DNA of 35,722 nucleotides. Source: Syntrophaceae bacterium UBA7520. Lineage in GTDB: Bacteria > Desulfobacterota > Syntrophia > Syntrophales > Smithellaceae. The translations under genes were made by a program, and so were the position numbers. Where the stretch lies: the NCBI GenBank assembly GCA_002478265.1, contig DLNC01000035.1, positions 74,993-110,714 of the forward strand, in the 5' to 3' direction. The notes under the pieces are model-generated. The model ran no database searches and was not told the DNA's origin. It saw nothing but the letters and a program-made list of their open reading frames with translations. The first letter of the stretch is position 1. Every line of letters starts with the position of its first letter. Below are positions 32,723-35,722 of this stretch, in pieces.

Positions 32723-33534
32723 ACAAGGAGAGCATGGAAGAATTAATTGCCAAAACCGCCGAGCTGATTATCAAAAGCAGGCACACAGTGGCGCTGACCG
32801 GCGCGGGCATGTCCACCGAATCGGGCATTCCCGATTTCCGCGGCCCCAACGGCATCTGGACAAAAAATCCCGAAGCCGAAAGGCAGGCCTATCAGAGCTA
32901 CTTCCGTTTTCAGCAGGACCCACGGCAATACTGGATAGAGCGCATGACCGGCACAAGCTGGATTCATGAGCTGATCAAAGCAAAGCCCAATCCCGGGCAT
33001 TTCGCCCTGGCCGAGCTTGAGAAAATTTCGCTTCTGAAATGCATTATCACCCAGAATATCGACAACCTCCACCAGAAAGCGGGCAACAAGAAGGTGCTCG
33101 ATTATCACGGCAATGTTTCACTCTTGCGCTGTTATTCCTGCCATTCGCGCTTTGACCCTGATGAATATGAACTGGAAAAACTGCTCGCGGAAGACCGCCT
33201 GCCGCCTTACTGCAAAAGATGCAACGGCGTGCTCAAATCCGATATCGTCCATTTTCACGAGGCCATCCCGGCAGACGTTTCCAGCGCCAGCCAGGCCGAA
33301 GTCGGCAGGTGCGATGTGATGCTCATCTGCGGCACGTCGGCGGTGGTATATCCATTTGCCATGCTGCCCAGAATCGCCAAACAATATCCTTCCAGGCAGA
33401 AAACAATCATTGTGGAAATCAACGCCGAACCCACGCCACTCACGCAGGAAGGTATTTCCGATTACATCATCCAGGGCAAAACCGGCACGATCCTGCCGAA
33501 GATTCTGGAAGAAGTAAAAAAGAAAACATCTTAG
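32716..33534 (+). CDS. NAD-dependent protein deacylase, SIR2 (sirtuin) family
   Basis: A 272-residue sirtuin, which removes acyl groups from lysines using NAD+. Motifs: GAGMSTESGIPDFRG (NAD-binding, G29-A30-G31), TQNIDNLHQKAG, catalytic H131 in DYHGNV, zinc site C139, C142 (CYSC) and C166, C169 (CKRC), and the ICGTSAVVYPF nucleotide loop. The FRGPNGIW motif lacks the Tyr/Arg pair typical of desuccinylases, suggesting a deacetylase, though this is weak evidence. It starts inside the 3' end of the repeat-protein gene (7-nt overlap). A later ATG at 32734, just after AAGGAG, is a possible start but its spacing (3 nt) is short. Confidence 0.94.
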   Translation: MVNKESMEELIAKTAELIIKSRHTVALTGAGMSTESGIPDFRGPNGIWTKNPEAERQAYQSYFRFQQDPRQYWIERMTGTSWIHELIKAKPNPGHFALAELEKISLLKCIITQNIDNLHQKAGNKKVLDYHGNVSLLRCYSCHSRFDPDEYELEKLLAEDRLPPYCKRCNGVLKSDIVHFHEAIPADVSSASQAEVGRCDVMLICGTSAVVYPFAMLPRIAKQYPSRQKTIIVEINAEPTPLTQEGISDYIIQGKTGTILPKILEEVKKKTS

Positions 33535-33595
33535 AATATGCGATGCCTGTAACTCTTCCCGCCCCTGTCATTGCGGGTGTAATGGTAAAATGCGT

Positions 33596-33663
33596 GTCAT
33601 CGCGAACCATGCGTTAGCGTGGTGAAGCGATCTCGGAGATTGCTTCGCTTCGCTCGCAATGAC
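33596..33663. repeat. Interspersed palindromic repeat, copy D (inverted pair)
   Basis: GTCATCGCGA at the left end, TCGCAATGAC at the right end: a head-to-head pair like copy B, with GCGATCTCGGAGATTGC in the middle. It occupies the first part of the 425-nt gap 33535-33959, which holds only repeats D and E and the Fic promoter. Confidence 0.78.
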
Positions 33664-33673
33664 AGTAAAGGTC

Positions 33674-33712
33674 GTCATTGCGAGGAGCGCTTCGCGCTCC
33701 GTGGCAATCTCT
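33674..33712. repeat. Interspersed palindromic repeat, copy E
   Basis: GTCATTGCGAGGAGCGC...GTGGCAATCTC with an internal perfect hairpin GGAGCGC/GCGCTCC over a 3-nt loop. It is the cleanest single copy in the window and lies 10 nt after copy D. Confidence 0.8.
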
Positions 33713-33875
33713 CTTCTGGCATACCAAGTGATCCGGCATCCAGTGTCAAAATCCAATTTCATTTTTGCTTGCAAAATATTCAATAAGTAGTATTTTAATT
33801 ACCTCATATCATTAAACATTAACCGGAGACTGAAAGTTTGTTATTTAATGTTTTTGGTTAATATTGCGGCTTCCA

Positions 33876-33904
33876 TTGACTTTCGCCTTTCTTTTGTGTA
33901 TAAC
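33876..33904 (+). promoter_or_regulatory. Sigma-70-like promoter of the Fic gene
   Basis: TTGACT (33876-33881), 17 nt, TATAAC (33899-33904): 5/6 matches in each hexamer at ideal spacing. The transcript would start near 33911 with about 50 nt of leader. It shows the Fic gene is transcribed on its own. Confidence 0.72.
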
Positions 33905-33959
33905 AAAACAGCGTTTCATTATAAACAAAATCTTTTGTGACTAATGCGTTAGAGGCAAA

Positions 33960-35078
33960 ATGAAACCTTTTAATCCTCAACAACTTCCTATAACCGATAT
34001 TCCGTGGGACGCGCTTATTCCTCTAATTGGCAAGGCCAACCGTTCCTTGGCTTATTATGATGGAATACTCTATGGTCTTGCCAGTCCCCGCATACTGCTT
34101 TCACCCCTTACAACGCAGGAAGCCGTTTTATCTTCAAAGATTGAAGGAACTCAGGCAACGCTTGGCGAGGTGCTTAAATTTGAAGCGGGAGAAACGCCTG
34201 CTCAGGAATCCCGTGTTTGGGATATTGAAGAAATAATGAACTACCGGCGTGCCATGCGCCATGCCGAAGAAAAATTAAAAGTACGGCCTTTTTCTCTGAA
34301 TCTCTTGAAAGATTTGCACGCGATACTGCTTAATGGCGTGCGGGGAAAATTTAAGGCACGAGGAAAATTCCGTTCTACTCAAAATTGGATTGGAAAGCCG
34401 GGAACGCCGATTGAAGAAGCGCAATATATTCCGCCTGCGCCAAATGCTTTAAATGACTGCTTGGATAATTGGGAAAAATATTATCACGTTGACCGCCCGG
34501 ATCCGCTTGTTCAATTGGCAATTATTCACGCGCAGTTTGAAATGATTCATCCTTTTCTTGACGGAAACGGACGGTTAGGCCGCATGATTGTGCCCCTCTT
34601 CCTTTTTGAAAAGAAGCTGATTTCCAGCCCGGTATTTTATATATCGGCTTATCTGGAAAAAAATAGACAAAAATACGTAGCCGGCCTCCAGGGTTTGGCT
34701 GAAAAAACACCGGATGCATGGGCAAGGTGGATTGGATTTTTTTTGAGCGCGATGGACGAGCAGTCTAAAGAAAATGCCAGGAAGGCGCAGGCAATTATCG
34801 ATTTGTATAATAGGCTAAAAAATGAAATTGTTGATTTGACCCGTTCCCAATACGCCGTGCCGCTTCTTGATTGCCTGTTTGATCAGCCTGTATTTACCAG
34901 CGCTCTATTTGATAACCGTAAAGGTATGCCCAGCAAGCCCATGGTTATGAATATGCTGGGTCGTTTGAAGAAAGAAGGAATTATCAAAGTCGTGCGGGAA
35001 GGCTCCGGCAGACGCCCGCAAATACTGGCATTGACAAAGCTCATTAATATTTGCGAGGGTAAAAATGTTTTAAAATAA
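33960..35078 (+). CDS. Fic family protein (putative AMPylase with inhibitory helix and winged helix)
   Basis: A 372-residue Fic protein, likely transferring AMP from ATP to a target hydroxyl. The Fic_N region opens WDALIPLIGKANRSLAYYDG. The inhibitory motif [ST]xxxE[GN] is present as S58-SKI-E62-G63, in the N-terminal position (class II), so activity would be auto-inhibited. The catalytic loop is HPFLDGNGRLGR (197-208), intact with its His and Asn/Gly/Arg residues. A C-terminal winged helix (MVMNMLGRLKKEGIIKVVRE) is likely a target- or DNA-binding module. GAGG precedes ATG 33960. A+T content is higher than most neighbours, and it lies next to repeats, both hinting at transfer. No antitoxin gene is adjacent, so this is not an obvious Fic-type toxin-antitoxin pair. 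Confidence 0.93.
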   Translation: MKPFNPQQLPITDIPWDALIPLIGKANRSLAYYDGILYGLASPRILLSPLTTQEAVLSSKIEGTQATLGEVLKFEAGETPAQESRVWDIEEIMNYRRAMRHAEEKLKVRPFSLNLLKDLHAILLNGVRGKFKARGKFRSTQNWIGKPGTPIEEAQYIPPAPNALNDCLDNWEKYYHVDRPDPLVQLAIIHAQFEMIHPFLDGNGRLGRMIVPLFLFEKKLISSPVFYISAYLEKNRQKYVAGLQGLAEKTPDAWARWIGFFLSAMDEQSKENARKAQAIIDLYNRLKNEIVDLTRSQYAVPLLDCLFDQPVFTSALFDNRKGMPSKPMVMNMLGRLKKEGIIKVVREGSGRRPQILALTKLINICEGKNVLK

Positions 35079-35096
35079 TAATCGCCTATAAATTTT

Positions 35097-35115
35097 CCCG
35101 CCCTTAAGGGGAGGG
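35097..35115. repeat. Short imperfect palindrome between Fic and VOC genes
   Basis: CCCGCCCTTAAGGGGAGGG, followed by GATTGAGGGAGGG. The perfect core is CCCTTAAGGG. It could be a transcription stop or part of another interspersed repeat; a T-run is absent. Confidence 0.3.
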
Positions 35116-35168
35116 ATTGAGGGAGGGTGAATATTATTTTCTTCCAAAAGGAAAGTTGAAAAATAAAA

Positions 35169-35570
35169 GTGAAATCGATTGATCATATCAGCTACGCGGT
35201 AACGGATATCGATAAGACGGTCGAGGCGTGGTCGCGCCTCTACGGCCTTGGCCCCTGGAAATACCAGGAAAACGGCGGCACGGATGTAAAAGGCCACCCC
35301 TGGAAAATCCGCATGGCATTTGCCTATGTGGGACCTATGGAGGTCGAACTTGTGCAGTGCGTCGAGGGAAGAATTTTCCAGTCCAAATTTTTGGATAAAT
35401 GGGGAGAAGGAGTTCATCACCTCGGATTTTTTGTTGATGATGTTGACGAGGAAGTGGCTAAGCTGACAAAAGACGGAGCAAAGCTCCTGATTCATGACCC
35501 GGGCAAATTCGCTTACCTCGATGCGGGAGGTCCCGGCGGCGCTATTTTTGAGCTGATGCAGAGGAGATAA
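35169..35570 (+). CDS. VOC superfamily protein (glyoxalase / methylmalonyl-CoA epimerase-like)
   Basis: A 133-residue metal-dependent VOC fold made of two paired modules: SIDHISYAVTDIDKTVEAW in the first and GVHHLGFFVDDVDEEVAKL in the second. Metal ligands expected from family members are H6, E60, H84 (or H83) and E128 (AIFELMQ). The length and HISYAV/VHHLGFFV pattern resemble methylmalonyl-CoA epimerase, but the many VOC subfamilies (glyoxalases, epimerases, resistance proteins) cannot be separated by eye. The start is GTG 35169; the only nearby Shine-Dalgarno-like AAAAGG is far (over 15 nt), so the start is less certain. Confidence 0.85.
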   Translation: MKSIDHISYAVTDIDKTVEAWSRLYGLGPWKYQENGGTDVKGHPWKIRMAFAYVGPMEVELVQCVEGRIFQSKFLDKWGEGVHHLGFFVDDVDEEVAKLTKDGAKLLIHDPGKFAYLDAGGPGGAIFELMQRR

Positions 35571-35666
35571 GTCATATTATCTATGTCGCCGAAAAGTGTT
35601 AGAGAGGTGAATAGTACAATCTAGAAGATACGAAATATATTTTCAATCATTTGAAAGGATAAGATC

Positions 35667-35722
35667 GTGCGAAATATGATTATTAACCTTGATGGTATCC
35701 TGACCTTCCCCCCGGAAACTAA
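35667..35722 (+). CDS. 5' end of an unidentified gene (cut by window edge)
   Basis: GTG 35667 with AAGGAT 8 nt upstream begins a frame, MRNMIINLDGILTFPPET, that stays open to the last base. An ATG at 35676 is in frame but further from the ribosome site. Too short to assign. Confidence 0.5.
   Translation, partial: MRNMIINLDGILTFPPET

Noticed and set aside
21768..33712. CRISPR array made of the GTCATTGCGAGG repeats
   Set aside because: Copies are kilobases apart, differ in length and have no regular spacers; no cas genes are present.
33960..35570. Fic toxin-antitoxin or phage-defence module
   Set aside because: No antitoxin (FicA/antidote) ORF is adjacent and the inhibitory helix is built into the protein; the downstream VOC gene is unrelated.

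Overview
The window looks like a chromosomal segment of a Gram-negative anaerobe, most probably Desulfobacterota (the former Deltaproteobacteria, Syntrophus/Smithella-like). This is inference from gene content: SurA-type periplasmic foldases and several lipoproteins imply an outer membrane; an old-yellow-enzyme/FadH-type flavoprotein and a polyferredoxin fit anaerobic metabolism; a DUF3568-like lipoprotein and a CFI-box C-terminal tail are also present. One short gene is very likely a selenoprotein. No lineage marker gene is present. LAYOUT. 1-9786: a molybdopterin gene (moeA, minus, running off the left edge) diverges from a plus-strand run of mfd, two exported peptidyl-prolyl isomerases and uvrA, so two DNA-repair genes that act together flank two foldases. 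9866-11112: an HD-GYP response regulator with its own promoter-like sequence. 11124-12417: yggS and maf on the minus strand, overlapping. 12491-12845: a short exported HMA/MerP-like gene whose metal-binding motif is Cys-Ala-Ala-UGA and is followed by a SECIS-like hairpin. 12848-18943: manC, an RlmI-type methyltransferase, a minus-strand group (rhomboid protease, lipoprotein, MFS carrier) and a TrmA/RlmD-type methyltransferase. 19122-21759: a Lys/Ala/Pro-rich protein, a two-way terminator, tRNA-Glu(UUC) and PolX. 21768-33534 is more accessory: nitroreductase, a FadH-like flavoprotein with an altered Fe-S motif, a five-cysteine small protein, a membrane protein followed by a 28-residue membrane microprotein, an NTF2-like protein, a propeller-like surface protein with a CFI-box tail behind a perfect sigma-70 promoter, an exported Sm-like protein, a lipoprotein frameshifted at its start codon, a polyferredoxin, and a repeat protein that overlaps a sirtuin gene. 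33596-35722: palindromic repeats, a Fic protein with its own promoter, a VOC protein and the start of a further gene. HOW THE PARTS RELATE. Mfd recruits UvrA to stalled RNA polymerase. The rhomboid, lipoprotein and MFS genes are spaced like one transcript. The repeat protein and sirtuin overlap by 7 nt and are probably translationally coupled. Short palindromic repeats of one family (GTCATTGCGAGG...GCAATCT) occupy five intergenic sites, all in the right-hand 14 kb. No CRISPR array, transposase, integrase or phage gene was seen. The best candidates for something new are the Sec-containing HMA protein, the CFI-box propeller protein, the exported Sm-like protein, the membrane-protein/microprotein pair and the poly-A frameshift at the start of a lipoprotein gene.
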